NCBI GenBank assembly: GCA_012719345.1
Contig: JAAYAN010000198.1
Span: 1-62,442 of the forward strand
Reading direction: 5' to 3'
Source of the DNA: Ignavibacteria bacterium
Lineage (GTDB): Bacteria; Bacteroidota; Ignavibacteria; Ignavibacteriales; Melioribacteraceae
Length of the DNA stretch: 62,442 nt
Below are positions 31,652 to 40,578 of the stretch, piece by piece. Each line of letters opens with the position of its first letter. The first letter of the stretch is position 1. The notes under the pieces were generated by a model. The model was not told where the DNA came from and ran no database searches. It saw only the letters and a program-made list of their open reading frames with translations. A program made the translations under genes and the position numbers.

Positions 31652-32006
31652 AGTTTTTGTGTATGGAACATTAAAGCGTGGCTATGGCAACCACGCTTTA
31701 ATTAACAAATCCAAAGTAATATCATTGAAAGTAAATGCACCGGGAATTAATCTTTATTCCTCTGGTCCGCTCCCATTTGCTGCAAGAGGCAACGGGACTG
31801 CTATCGGTGAACTTTACGAAGTCGATGATATAGTTTTAGCTAAATTAGATAAACTTGAAGGGCATCCAGTATTTTATAAACGTGAAAAAACGAAAGTGCA
31901 GTTAGCATCAGGTGAAGTCGAAGCTTGGATTTATCTTTGTGATAAATATGCAAAACAAAATTTATTAATTCAATCAGGAGAATGGGAATATGATTCCAAA
32001 ATATAA
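31644..32006 (+). CDS. Gamma-glutamylcyclotransferase-family protein
   Basis: 120 residues. VFVYGTLKRGYGNH is the GGCT/AIG2 substrate loop and DKLEGHPVFYKR carries the catalytic Glu. GGAGG precedes the ATG inside the previous gene. With the amidoligase it suggests formation and cleavage of gamma-glutamyl-type bonds. Overlaps the next gene. Confidence 0.88.
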   Translation: MHKVFVYGTLKRGYGNHALINKSKVISLKVNAPGINLYSSGPLPFAARGNGTAIGELYEVDDIVLAKLDKLEGHPVFYKREKTKVQLASGEVEAWIYLCDKYAKQNLLIQSGEWEYDSKI

Positions 32007-32217
32007 TAAAATTGAAGTGCAGTTAACCGGTTTAGATGGAAATGCATTTAGCATTATAGGACGCGTAACAAATGCTTTAAAAAATGGATTAATAGAATAT
32101 TACGCTCTGGAAACAAATGAGATTAATAAAATAATTAAGGAATTTAAAGCTGAAGCAATGAAAGATAGTTACGACCATTTATTGCAAACAGTAATGAGTT
32201 ATGTCGATGTTAGTTAA
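31990..32217 (+). CDS. Conserved small protein of amidoligase loci
   Basis: 75 residues. IEVQLTGLDGNAFSIIG and SYDHLLQTVMSYVDV match a small protein commonly encoded beside phage amidoligases and GGCTs, from memory of such loci. CAGGAGAATGG precedes the start. Function unknown. Confidence 0.7.
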   Translation: MIPKYNKIEVQLTGLDGNAFSIIGRVTNALKNGLIEYYALETNEINKIIKEFKAEAMKDSYDHLLQTVMSYVDVS

Positions 32218-32267
32218 ATTCAATAATAAAGATGTGGCGCATCTAAATTTTATAATAAAAATATTTA

Positions 32268-32275
32268 TATATTTG
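32268..32275 (+). promoter_or_regulatory. Promoter -7 box TATATTTG
   Basis: Matches the Bacteroidota -7 element; no good TTTG lies 20 bases upstream, so strength is uncertain. Reads toward the membrane protein at 32310. Confidence 0.5.
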
Positions 32276-32309
32276 TATAAAGTTTTACTTATAAGGGAAA
32301 GGATTATTT

Positions 32310-32588
32310 ATGTCGATTAAAGAAAAATTTAAGTGGTTTGATTTTTCCTTCTTCTCATTAGTTCTTGGTTTAATAACAGGTTTAATTATTGGTTTAACTT
32401 GTTATAATCAATTAGTTAAAGATGATGAATTAAAACCAACTAAGCATACTTTCGAGCTTATCAGAACTCCTGTTGGTTTTGACGTCTATAAAAATGATAG
32501 TTTGCTATTCGAATTTACCAAGCAGAATACAGATAGCTTATCTCTTGAAACTTTAAAAGATATTTGGAGAGGTGAAAACAATGAATAA
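32310..32588 (+). CDS. N-terminally anchored membrane protein
   Basis: 92 residues; one hydrophobic helix (FFSLVLGLITGLIIGLT) near residue 14, then a soluble part with PVGFDVYKNDSLLFEF. GGGAAAGG precedes the ATG. No family recognised. Confidence 0.6.
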   Translation: MSIKEKFKWFDFSFFSLVLGLITGLIIGLTCYNQLVKDDELKPTKHTFELIRTPVGFDVYKNDSLLFEFTKQNTDSLSLETLKDIWRGENNE

Positions 32589-32841
32589 CGAAAAAAACGA
32601 AATGTTTAAAGATAATGATAGCACTTTTATATTCACTCCAGAGGAAATAGAAGAGCATTTTAAGAATTACAAAGATTATTTAGAAAAACAAAAAAAGTTA
32701 AAAAATATTTCTGCCGATTTATCCGATATAGCTAATAGACCTCCAGAAATAACTATTTCATTTGAAGAGCTGAAAGCTAAATTTGAAAAATCGGTAGCTA
32801 ACTGGATTCCATTTTCTAAAAGAAATGGTTTAACAAAATAA
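32581..32841 (+). CDS. Hypothetical acidic protein
   Basis: 86 residues from ATG 32581, with GGAGAGGTG upstream. Helical and acidic. Overlaps the membrane protein gene by eight bases, so probably a partner. No family recognised. Confidence 0.6.
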   Translation: MNNEKNEMFKDNDSTFIFTPEEIEEHFKNYKDYLEKQKKLKNISADLSDIANRPPEITISFEELKAKFEKSVANWIPFSKRNGLTK

Positions 32842-32856
32842 TTTGCCAAAAAAAGA

Positions 32857-32881
32857 TATGCCTAGCTAAACACTGGGCATA
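32857..32881. terminator. Weak hairpin between convergent genes
   Basis: TATGCC and GGCATA form six pairs around a 13-base loop in the gap between convergent transcripts. No T tract, so only a tentative terminator. Confidence 0.3.
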
Positions 32882-32936
32882 ATTGAGTGCAGGCAGCTTT
32901 AGTATAATTCATAATACTTATGTTAGAATGAAAAAC

Positions 32937-33527
32937 CTAAAACTGCTTGCCAATCCAGGCAGCAAATTTATCTCTAATCTCAATCAAATCCTCATCTTGC
33001 AAAACAAGATATGGGCGGGCGGGCATTTTAATATCGTGTGGTTTTGTGTATCGCACTGGGATGCCTTTTGCTTTTAATTCTTCTGCTTTTTTCTTTGAGA
33101 TAAAAATCATTTGGTTAGGCATAAAGCCGGCTTTCCTTTTTGTTGGTTTGAATGGTAAAAACGGAGTATCGCCGGGATGCTTAATCGTTCCGCCAAATTG
33201 ATGGATTCCAGCATATTTTTTATTTGAACCAACTCTTATTTTGAAATCACCACTTGCATTGAATTTAATTAAATCTTTAGCGTTTGCTTCAATCGTGATT
33301 TTAGCATCTGAACTTGCTTTCACCTGAATTGATGCAGCGAGTTGTCCAGTATCCTGTAAAGTTTTTCCGCCTTGTTTCCGGGCTCGTAATGATTTATGCC
33401 AGCGGGAGTTCCCACCACCAAATATACCTGCTCCGAAACGTCCTTCCTGTGCAAAATTCTCTTCAATAGAATTTCTAACTATATTTTCAAGAATTGGATT
33501 GAAACCGTCTAAGTTTATTGTTTTCAT
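32937..33527 (-). CDS. Phage virion morphogenesis protein (Mu gpG-like)
   Basis: 196 residues. WHKSLRARKQGGKTLQDTGQ and SNKKYAGIHQFGGTI are the pfam05069 signature, and MPARPYLVLQDEDL the conserved end. Completes the head-tail joining region. It is the last gene of the minus-strand packaging operon, separated from the MuF gene by a plus-strand insertion. Confidence 0.88.
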   Translation of the reverse strand: MKTINLDGFNPILENIVRNSIEENFAQEGRFGAGIFGGGNSRWHKSLRARKQGGKTLQDTGQLAASIQVKASSDAKITIEANAKDLIKFNASGDFKIRVGSNKKYAGIHQFGGTIKHPGDTPFLPFKPTKRKAGFMPNQMIFISKKKAEELKAKGIPVRYTKPHDIKMPARPYLVLQDEDLIEIRDKFAAWIGKQF

Positions 33528-33556
33528 ATTTTATTAAATTTACGTGTATAATATTA

Positions 33557-33588
33557 CTTGACTTCACCTTTTAAATGTGTTATATTTG
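33557..33588 (+). promoter_or_regulatory. Promoter CTTG-N20-TATATTTG of the moron
   Basis: TATATTTG at 33581-33588 with CTTG 20 bases upstream. Reads toward the isolated plus-strand gene at 33618, opposite to its neighbours. Confidence 0.65.
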
Positions 33589-33617
33589 TATAAGTTAAAT
33601 AAACAAAAAGAAATAAA

Positions 33618-33809
33618 ATGAAAACAGAAAAAGAAACAAAAGAAATCTGGCAGAAAATAGAAAAAGGTAAAGAGCTTGAGCCGTCTGAAATGTGCGAAGG
33701 ATTTTATATTGAAGATGGTGTCGCAACAGACCGTAAGCTCCACGGAGGTGTCGAGTGGGACGAAGAAGACGAATGGGCTGCAGAAGTATTCCGTAAGAAT
33801 ACAAAATAA
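33618..33809 (+). CDS. Moron: 63-residue acidic protein with its own promoter
   Basis: 63 residues, acidic (VEWDEEDEWAAEV), no membrane segment. It is the only plus-strand gene between 32937 and 40233 and has its own Bacteroidota-type promoter. It ends three bases before the opposing MuF gene's end. This insertion of one autonomous small gene into the late region defines a moron. Anti-defence or lysogenic function is possible; no family recognised. Confidence 0.7.
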   Translation: MKTEKETKEIWQKIEKGKELEPSEMCEGFYIEDGVATDRKLHGGVEWDEEDEWAAEVFRKNTK

Positions 33810-33811
33810 TA

Positions 33812-35278
33812 TTATTTTTTCTTTTTAGCATATTCGCGTCCAATCTGCTGTTGTTCTGAATCATTTAAATTGAAATATCCGAACCAATCTATATGTTTGC
33901 TAACTACTTTTTCTTTGAATTCTTCTATATCGATATTAAATTTTTGACAAAATTCTTTTGCTGCTATATAAAAGTATTTATCTTTTGAAAACATATTAAC
34001 AACATCAGTTTTATCTGCATTTTTACGTATTTTAAATTCTTTTATTATCTTGCTTGTAGTGTATTGTAAAAAGTCGCTATCGCCATTTAATTTGAACCCG
34101 TATCGTCCCCAAGCCCAACATCCAACGTCTATATTAGCGTGAAGTGTAATTTTATTAAATTTATCCTTTCCTAAGTATTCGTAAAAATCTAATTGATTAA
34201 TAAACGCTTGTTTGTATGAATCTTTTCCTGTATCATATAATTTATAATACGAATGTTCAACATATTCTTTTGAAAATATAAATTTTCTATCAAAAGTTCC
34301 ATCTCTACCTGTTCCTTTCATACTTCTAATATTAACTCCTTCAATATATCCGTCACGATGATAGCTCGCTTCAACAACTATTTGCCCAAAATCAATATCA
34401 TCGCGTCCGCCGAATATTTCTGTTATTTGTTTTTTGCTTAATCTCCTATTGTAGCCAATCAATTCTTGTAATGCTTCCCTTTCGTCTGTGTTCCAATCTT
34501 GTTCAAACTCTTCTTTACTGCAATTACTGAATAAACGTTCTTTTCTAATATCATCTTCAGATTTTGGTTTATTGTTTAATACCTTCCCCAGTTCATTCTT
34601 TATTTCCTTATCATACTTACTCAAATCAGGTTTCCAAGCTTCCACCGGATTGTTGTCAAAGCCCTTTGCTGTCGGATATTGTTTAGCAAGCTTACCACCA
34701 TCTGAAACTTTAAGATTATTCTTCTTTAAATAGTCGTCATCAACGGCAATTGTTCTTGACCTACATCCATAGTGAAGTGGTGGCGTATGTGTATCCCAGA
34801 AGCTATCGCTTGCTTTCACTACTTTATTATGCAATCCGCTGCAAACGTCAGTAGTGCGATTGTCTAAAACTGCGATAAATTTCCAGTAAGGGAAGGTTTC
34901 TTCTACTTCCTTTTGCTGCAAATACCTGCCAGCCATATAAGCAGTTTGAGTATTCGTTCTGTAAATCGTATCTAATCGCCACGCTTTACCATCAGCATTT
35001 TTAGAAAAACCAGCTGTTTGTAATTGTTGCTTAATGCTCTTTTTGAAGTCATTAAACGTAGTTCCCTTTTCAACTGACTTTACCAATTCATCTTTGAATA
35101 ACTGCAAAACGTCAGCCGAGCTTACCTTCGAAACCGTGAAAGAATGCTCTTTAATCGCCTGCAAACGTTCTTGCCAGTTCCAAGTTACTTTTATTTTCTT
35201 TGACTTCAAATATTCAACAGCTTCCTCCGGTGGCTTATTGAAGCAAAGAGCAAAATGTTTTAAAAGCTCCTTATTCAT
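33812..35278 (-). CDS. MuF-type minor head protein with large C-terminal extension
   Basis: 488 residues from ATG 35278, with GAGG at good spacing; it starts inside the portal gene's end. Residues about 1-230 are the MuF/SPP1 gp7 domain (RLDTIYRTNTQTAYMAGRY, LDNRTTDVCSGLHNKVV, PLHYGCRSRT). The C-terminal about 250 residues are an extra domain with NIDVGCWAWGRYGFK. MuF proteins often carry C-terminal effector domains that may be injected with DNA; the identity of this one is not recognised. Confidence 0.88.
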   Translation of the reverse strand: MNKELLKHFALCFNKPPEEAVEYLKSKKIKVTWNWQERLQAIKEHSFTVSKVSSADVLQLFKDELVKSVEKGTTFNDFKKSIKQQLQTAGFSKNADGKAWRLDTIYRTNTQTAYMAGRYLQQKEVEETFPYWKFIAVLDNRTTDVCSGLHNKVVKASDSFWDTHTPPLHYGCRSRTIAVDDDYLKKNNLKVSDGGKLAKQYPTAKGFDNNPVEAWKPDLSKYDKEIKNELGKVLNNKPKSEDDIRKERLFSNCSKEEFEQDWNTDEREALQELIGYNRRLSKKQITEIFGGRDDIDFGQIVVEASYHRDGYIEGVNIRSMKGTGRDGTFDRKFIFSKEYVEHSYYKLYDTGKDSYKQAFINQLDFYEYLGKDKFNKITLHANIDVGCWAWGRYGFKLNGDSDFLQYTTSKIIKEFKIRKNADKTDVVNMFSKDKYFYIAAKEFCQKFNIDIEEFKEKVVSKHIDWFGYFNLNDSEQQQIGREYAKKKK

Positions 35279-36968
35279 TGCCGACCTCATCATTTACCGA
35301 TAATCTACCCACAATATCAGCTGCAAATAAAACCTGTGTTAAATAATCCTCAAATTCCTTTGTATCTATTTTGCTTAATAATTCTGGTATGTTCTTTTCT
35401 GCTTCTTCAAAGCTATTAAAACTCTCGATTTTTTTAGCAATAAAACTTACAATGGTATTTTCAAATATATCATTATTTACTGCAATATCTACTTTGTCAT
35501 CAATTAGCTGCTGGTCGGGATATTCCTCAATAGCATTTGCATTAAAGAATTTACGTGTTAAACTATGCGCAAGCATTCTGAATTTATCAATTTGCAAATC
35601 TTTAGCTGCCTTCTCTTCTTCTGTATCCTCTTCAACCGGCTTTTCTTGCGGAGCAACTTCTTTCTCTTCCTGCATGTAAGTATCAATTACTTCAATATCT
35701 TCATCTTCAAAGCCATAAGTCTTTTTAAAATATTCGAGTGTTGGCTTCATACCTGCAAGAGAGAACACTGGAACGAGCATTGCATCACGTTGCGCCCAGC
35801 TCATATCCACATCTTCCTTTGCATACAAATCGAAGTGTGGCTTTTCGTTGCCTTCAAAATTAAAGAAATGTACCCAGTCGATTAATTTATTCCAAAATGC
35901 AATTGGGAATTTTTTATCAGAATCAATTATGTTTTGCCTTACATCTGTAGCAGTGGTATCGTTGCTTAATTTATCTCCGCTGGTGGATTCTGTTGCACCT
36001 GAATGACCGAGCTGCAATTTAGTATTTTGCTCATCGCATATACGAACTAATTTTTCATATATTTCTGCATTATCTGCCTGTCCGCTGCTTGCAATATCAA
36101 CTGAAGTGCCGTTAGGAAATACGATAATTCCATCTTTCGCCATTAGTGTTAGTTGCTGGAGCAGTAAAGTAGCTGCAGATTCCGGCTTCGTATTGTAAAA
36201 CTTCGATATAGTAATTGAATCATAATTTGCTTTTACCCATGGCATACCGAACTTTTCAGTGAATAAAGCCCAAAGTTTCATTCCATCTTTTTTAAAGCGG
36301 ACATTCCAATAGCAACGTGAAAGTAAGTTCTCGCCATAAGGATTTTCTAAACTGGGCTTATTGCGAAGCACAATAAATCTTGCAGGGTGCAGTGGTTTTT
36401 CAAAAGAACCATATTCGTTCAAAACGAGCAGCTCGCCATCATAATTGAATTTACATTCACTTGCGGGTATTTGTGAAATATTTACCGGCAAAAACGCATT
36501 ATTTACTTTTTTCCAAACCAAACCAAATACAGTTCTGCCAAATTGAGGCGTATCAAGAGTTTGATTGGTGATTATATCGTAAATTCCTTTGGAAAGAAGC
36601 GAATCAAAATATTTTTTAAAAAACTCAAGCTCATCTTGTGGACAGTCCGGGTTATCAATATACATCAAAAGAGATGTAACTCCGGGTTTACGATTGTTTT
36701 CGATAGCTCCGTAAAGTTGCGGGTCGCTTAAGATTTCTTTATAGTAATCAACGTCTTTCCCAAATCCCATTTTCTTCAAAACGGGGTCTGGATTGGGCAT
36801 AATATCTGTGAATCCATTAAATATACTTGCAGCTCCAAATTTCAAATTTTCTTCCAAATATTTAGCTGCCTGAATATCATTTGAGTTCGGGAACGAAAAG
36901 CCATCGAAACTATCAGGTATTTCGATTTTTTTATTGAAAAATGAAGTAAGCTTATTGATTAGTTCCAT
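35271..36968 (-). CDS. Portal protein (DUF935, Mu gp29-like)
   Basis: 565 residues. YYKEILSDPQLYGAIENNRK, FGRTVFGLVWKK, PYGENLLSRCYWNVRFKKDG and FGMPWVKANY follow the DUF935 portal order; an acidic Glu-rich linker (near residue 430) precedes the C-terminal domain. Forms the dodecameric DNA gate at the capsid vertex. Between TerL and MuF, as in Mu-like heads. Confidence 0.92.
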   Translation of the reverse strand: MELINKLTSFFNKKIEIPDSFDGFSFPNSNDIQAAKYLEENLKFGAASIFNGFTDIMPNPDPVLKKMGFGKDVDYYKEILSDPQLYGAIENNRKPGVTSLLMYIDNPDCPQDELEFFKKYFDSLLSKGIYDIITNQTLDTPQFGRTVFGLVWKKVNNAFLPVNISQIPASECKFNYDGELLVLNEYGSFEKPLHPARFIVLRNKPSLENPYGENLLSRCYWNVRFKKDGMKLWALFTEKFGMPWVKANYDSITISKFYNTKPESAATLLLQQLTLMAKDGIIVFPNGTSVDIASSGQADNAEIYEKLVRICDEQNTKLQLGHSGATESTSGDKLSNDTTATDVRQNIIDSDKKFPIAFWNKLIDWVHFFNFEGNEKPHFDLYAKEDVDMSWAQRDAMLVPVFSLAGMKPTLEYFKKTYGFEDEDIEVIDTYMQEEKEVAPQEKPVEEDTEEEKAAKDLQIDKFRMLAHSLTRKFFNANAIEEYPDQQLIDDKVDIAVNNDIFENTIVSFIAKKIESFNSFEEAEKNIPELLSKIDTKEFEDYLTQVLFAADIVGRLSVNDEVGNE

Positions 36969-36976
36969 TTTGCACC

Positions 36977-38194
36977 TTAATAATTATCGTAATTAGTTTT
37001 TTTATTAATTTTATTTAAATGAATATTCGGGAAGACCATTCCGATATCAGACCAGTATTTTTGTCCGTGGGTAAAAACTGCATAACGCATTGCATCGCAA
37101 GCGTGGTCATTAAATTTAACCGGCTCATCAACTTTGTTGCCGTTTTTATCCTGTTTCCATTTGTAAGTTCGTAATTCCTTGATTGTATTGATGGATTCTT
37201 TGTAAATATTGATTTTAAACCGCTGGCAGTAATCAATTCCAGCTTTAACTGACTTATCTGAAGAATAGATATTAAACCCTGACTGATGGATTTCTTCAAT
37301 TCGTTGCGGCTCGGCTGAGTCGGCATAGATGCAGTCGAATTTATTTGGAATAAGTATTTCAAGCTGCTCAATTAAATCTGAATTCGTTAATCTTCGTTCA
37401 TAGAGCAGCTCGTTAATGAAAATTTCATTTCCATCTCTGGAAATTTGCAAAAGCGTAGTCGGATTGTTGAATCCAAAATCTATTCCATAAATAATTTCGC
37501 CAAATGGTAACTGGTTTGTAACTGATATTTTATTATAAATCAAATCAGTAGAATGAGCAACATTGCCAAGCCCAAAAACCTGCCAGTAGTTTTCGTCTTC
37601 TTCTCTTAACCTTTCGATTTCTTCGATTTGTTCGGCTGGTAAAAATTGCTTGTTGTCAAGATAGCAAGATTGAATAAAGCAACAATCTTCACGTGGCAGG
37701 ACTTTTTCGTAAATCCAGGAGAATTCATCAACTGGATTATAATCAATAAATATTTTCTCACGTGTTCGCAGTGTTAATTGCTTCCATTCGTCGTAGCTTA
37801 AAAGATTTGCTTCGTTGATAAAAAGAATATCACGCCCGGAACCTCTTAACTTTGCAGAATTATCAGCAGAAAAGAACTCAATAATAGAACCATTTGGGAA
37901 TTGGTAAATCAAATCAGTTTTATTAAATGAATTTTCATTAAAAATATTCCAGTCATTCATAATTACTTTAAAATCACGGATTACACCTCTTTTCAAATGC
38001 GAGTGGGTAACAGAAACAACTGAAATAGTTCTCATTTTTTCTAATGCTAAATTGATTAAGTTTTGAGTAATAGAAAACGTCTTCCCTGAGCGTGTTCCGC
38101 CCTGATTAACAAAGATTTTGTATTGCGGCTGATGAAAATAGTACCAGTTCGCAAGATAAACAGGGGACGCTTTTATTTTTGGTAACTCAATCAT
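36977..38194 (-). CDS. terL: Terminase large subunit
   Basis: 405 residues from ATG 38194, which overlaps TerS. Walker A NQGGTRSGKTFS near residue 31, Walker B ILFINEANLL, and the nuclease domain with IDFGFNNPTT, IYADSAEP and FNDHACDAMRY (three acidic metal ligands). Translocates and cuts phage DNA during packaging. Confidence 0.94.
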   Translation of the reverse strand: MIELPKIKASPVYLANWYYFHQPQYKIFVNQGGTRSGKTFSITQNLINLALEKMRTISVVSVTHSHLKRGVIRDFKVIMNDWNIFNENSFNKTDLIYQFPNGSIIEFFSADNSAKLRGSGRDILFINEANLLSYDEWKQLTLRTREKIFIDYNPVDEFSWIYEKVLPREDCCFIQSCYLDNKQFLPAEQIEEIERLREEDENYWQVFGLGNVAHSTDLIYNKISVTNQLPFGEIIYGIDFGFNNPTTLLQISRDGNEIFINELLYERRLTNSDLIEQLEILIPNKFDCIYADSAEPQRIEEIHQSGFNIYSSDKSVKAGIDYCQRFKINIYKESINTIKELRTYKWKQDKNGNKVDEPVKFNDHACDAMRYAVFTHGQKYWSDIGMVFPNIHLNKINKKTNYDNY

Positions 38195-38795
38195 TAGCTT
38201 CTTTAATATCATTCAAAACTTTATTTAAAAGCGGGGAGTCCTCGCCATTGATTTCAATTGAAACATTAAAAGGTATTGTAGAGCCATTTGAAGTAAGGTC
38301 GATATTTTGCTTGCTAATATCTGTTGGAACACCTCTTGCTTTTCGTTCTGTATCTACCAAGCTTGGGAATTTTTCAGCAGTTTTATAAATATAGAACAGA
38401 ATATCTTTTAATGTCATATTCTCAAAATTTTCACCATATTTAGATTTGAAATTATTGATAAATTTTTCTACGGGCACAATCAGGGCATTCTCAATTGCCT
38501 GAGCATGATTGCTATGCCTTTTATTCATCTCATCAATTTCTTTCATTTTTATTTGCTGTCTCTTCTTATCGAGAAACAATTCATAAGCTTCTGCTCTTTC
38601 ACGCCATTTATACTGAGTAGCGAGTTTGAGTGCATAGCTAAATTTCCTGCCAGTCCTTTCGCAAGCTTCTTTGATTGAACGGTTAAGCCCTAAATCTCTG
38701 TAAACACGGAACAGCATAAAAGATTTGAGAGATTCATTCGCTTGCCTGTCCCAAAGCTGAATAACATCGGTGTTAAATTCTCTGTCGTTGTTCAT
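38187..38795 (-). CDS. terS: Terminase small subunit candidate
   Basis: 202 residues directly upstream of TerL with an eight-base overlap. The N-terminal half has an HTH-like region (SIKEACERTGRKFSYALKLA) and a basic helix; the C-terminal half is oligomerisation-like. No strong family motif, so the call is mainly by position and HTH. Confidence 0.75.
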   Translation of the reverse strand: MNNDREFNTDVIQLWDRQANESLKSFMLFRVYRDLGLNRSIKEACERTGRKFSYALKLATQYKWRERAEAYELFLDKKRQQIKMKEIDEMNKRHSNHAQAIENALIVPVEKFINNFKSKYGENFENMTLKDILFYIYKTAEKFPSLVDTERKARGVPTDISKQNIDLTSNGSTIPFNVSIEINGEDSPLLNKVLNDIKEAND

Positions 38796-38808
38796 AAATC
38801 ACCTGTAT

Positions 38809-40233
38809 TTATAAAAAATAATTTTCATCAATAGATTCACCATTAAGTTTAACAGTACATTCTTTACTATTGTCAGTGCAATATTTAAAGAAACGCTGCA
38901 CAATTACATCACAGAACTTAGGTTCATATTCCATTCCGTAACATTTTCTTTCAAGTTTATCTGAAGCAATAAGAGTAGAGCCGGAGCCCAAGAATAAATC
39001 CAAAACAATTTCTCCCTTTTGTGAAGAATTATGAATTGCTCTTCCTGCGAGTGCAACAGGTTTTTGTGTAGGATGGATATAACTCCCGTTATGGTCTTTT
39101 GGAATATCCCAAACTGTTGTTTCGTTTGCAGGTCCGAACCAACGGGCGCCATTCCCTGCACCATTAACTGCTCCTTTACCTGCAAATAAGCACGGCTCAT
39201 GGATTCTTTTATAATGCGCCCAGGAAAGTGGTGCAGCTTGCTTTTTCCAAACCAATGGCACTTTATCATAAGTAATATCATTTATTTCAAGTGCATCTAA
39301 AAGCTCACGGTAATAAGTTGTTGCATGCCAAATATAATAATGTCCGAATTCGATTAAATTTTCTTTCCCTAATCTTAAAAAATCAATTAAAAAATTCTTA
39401 TAATCGCTATCACTCATACTATCTTTCCATTCAGAACAATATTCAGCAGTCCAATCCTTGCCGGGTTGCTTCTCTTTATAACCTCTTTTCATATTAAATT
39501 CTGCATAATTTATATTATAAGGTGGGTCTGTGAAAATCATATGAGCTTTTTGTTTGTTCATTAATCTATCAACATCATCTTTTTTTGTAGAATCGCCACA
39601 AAGCATTCTGTGCCCGTTCATTTCGTATAAATCACCCCGGGCAGTCTTTGCAATTACTGGTGGCTCTTTATCAAAATTATCTTCCTCTACAATATCATTG
39701 CTTAAATCACTTAAATTATCAAAATTCAAATCAAGCAAATTATTAAAATCATCTTGTGAGAAAGGCATTGTTGAAAGTAAATCATCTTCAGGGAACTCAA
39801 TTTTTAAATCATTTAATATTTTAGATAATTTTTCAAAATTCGACTTAAATCTTGTTTCGTTAGTTTCAGTAGCAATTCTTTGAGCTTCAGCCAAACTAAT
39901 AGGTCCATGGTCATAAGCGATATAAAACTGCTTCCCAAGATTATCGCCCTCTTTTAAACGATGACTACCATTAATCACTTCATAATATCCGGTATTCAAT
40001 AATCGAAGTTGAATATTTTCGACCTGCCCAATCCTTTTCATATTGTTCCTAAGTTTTTCTCCGATAAGCTCATCGTCATCTTTATAATTCCAATCTGCTT
40101 CTACAAGGATTCCGCGTGGGAATATCTTATAATTGGAAAAAATATTAACATCATCTTCAGGGATACCAATTTGAAGAAGCATCTCGCCAGGTATAGCTTT
40201 AATTAGTTTTTTTAGTGATTCAAGTGTTCTCAT
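38809..40233 (-). CDS. ParB-like domain fused to N6-adenine/N4-cytosine DNA methyltransferase
   Basis: 474 residues. The N-terminal 200 residues are a ParB/sulfiredoxin fold (GQVENIQLRLL, INGSHRLKEG). The methyltransferase has FTDPPYNINY near residue 238 (motif IV DPPY) and DLFLGSGSTLIASDKL near residue 418 (motif I), the beta-class order. Such phage ParB-methylases modify the phage genome against restriction. First gene of the minus-strand packaging operon. Confidence 0.92.
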   Translation of the reverse strand: MRTLESLKKLIKAIPGEMLLQIGIPEDDVNIFSNYKIFPRGILVEADWNYKDDDELIGEKLRNNMKRIGQVENIQLRLLNTGYYEVINGSHRLKEGDNLGKQFYIAYDHGPISLAEAQRIATETNETRFKSNFEKLSKILNDLKIEFPEDDLLSTMPFSQDDFNNLLDLNFDNLSDLSNDIVEEDNFDKEPPVIAKTARGDLYEMNGHRMLCGDSTKKDDVDRLMNKQKAHMIFTDPPYNINYAEFNMKRGYKEKQPGKDWTAEYCSEWKDSMSDSDYKNFLIDFLRLGKENLIEFGHYYIWHATTYYRELLDALEINDITYDKVPLVWKKQAAPLSWAHYKRIHEPCLFAGKGAVNGAGNGARWFGPANETTVWDIPKDHNGSYIHPTQKPVALAGRAIHNSSQKGEIVLDLFLGSGSTLIASDKLERKCYGMEYEPKFCDVIVQRFFKYCTDNSKECTVKLNGESIDENYFL

Positions 40234-40578
40234 ATTTTACTTTAAGATAGTGAATAATTATAATTTTTATTTAAATCTTTTTTTCAGTGTGAGCAAAAAT
40301 TAACAAGCAGTTGAATTTTCGTTGATTTTTACGCTTCTAATATCTGTTTTCATTCAAAAAAGTCCTCTAAAAAACATATTTCTATGCAAAAATTGAAAAA
40401 AGCGATGGAAAACTACCTTGCACCGTTCTATGCACGGGAGCATGCTGTCACCGTATGCTGTCACCACATACCGTCACCGCATGCTGTCACCGCATACCGT
40501 GCTTCCTTGAACCGTGCATAAGAGTTTTCCAAAATGTGCTTGTAGTTTGCATTCAAGTAAGATAAATGATTGTAGAAT
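40234..40578. other. Divergent intergenic region between packaging and head operons
   Basis: 345 bases, AT-rich except for a GC-rich 100-base core of iterons at 40419-40518. Both late operons must be started from here, but no TAnnTTTG box was recognised, suggesting activator-dependent late promoters. The region is also next to the terminase operon, so it may hold the packaging start site. Confidence 0.6.
40419..40518. repeat. 13-bp iterons within nested inverted repeats
   Basis: Four full and one partial head-to-tail copies of ATGCTGTCACCGC-like units start at 40442, 40455, 40468, 40481 and 40494. They are flanked by GCACGG (40432) / CCGTGC (40497) and by TGCACCGTTC (40419) / GAACCGTGCA (40509). 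No spacers, so not CRISPR. The pattern fits a binding array for an initiator or terminase (ori or pac/cos). Confidence 0.85.

Noticed and set aside
40442-40506. 13-bp repeats as a mini CRISPR
   Set aside because: The units run head to tail without spacers and are too short.
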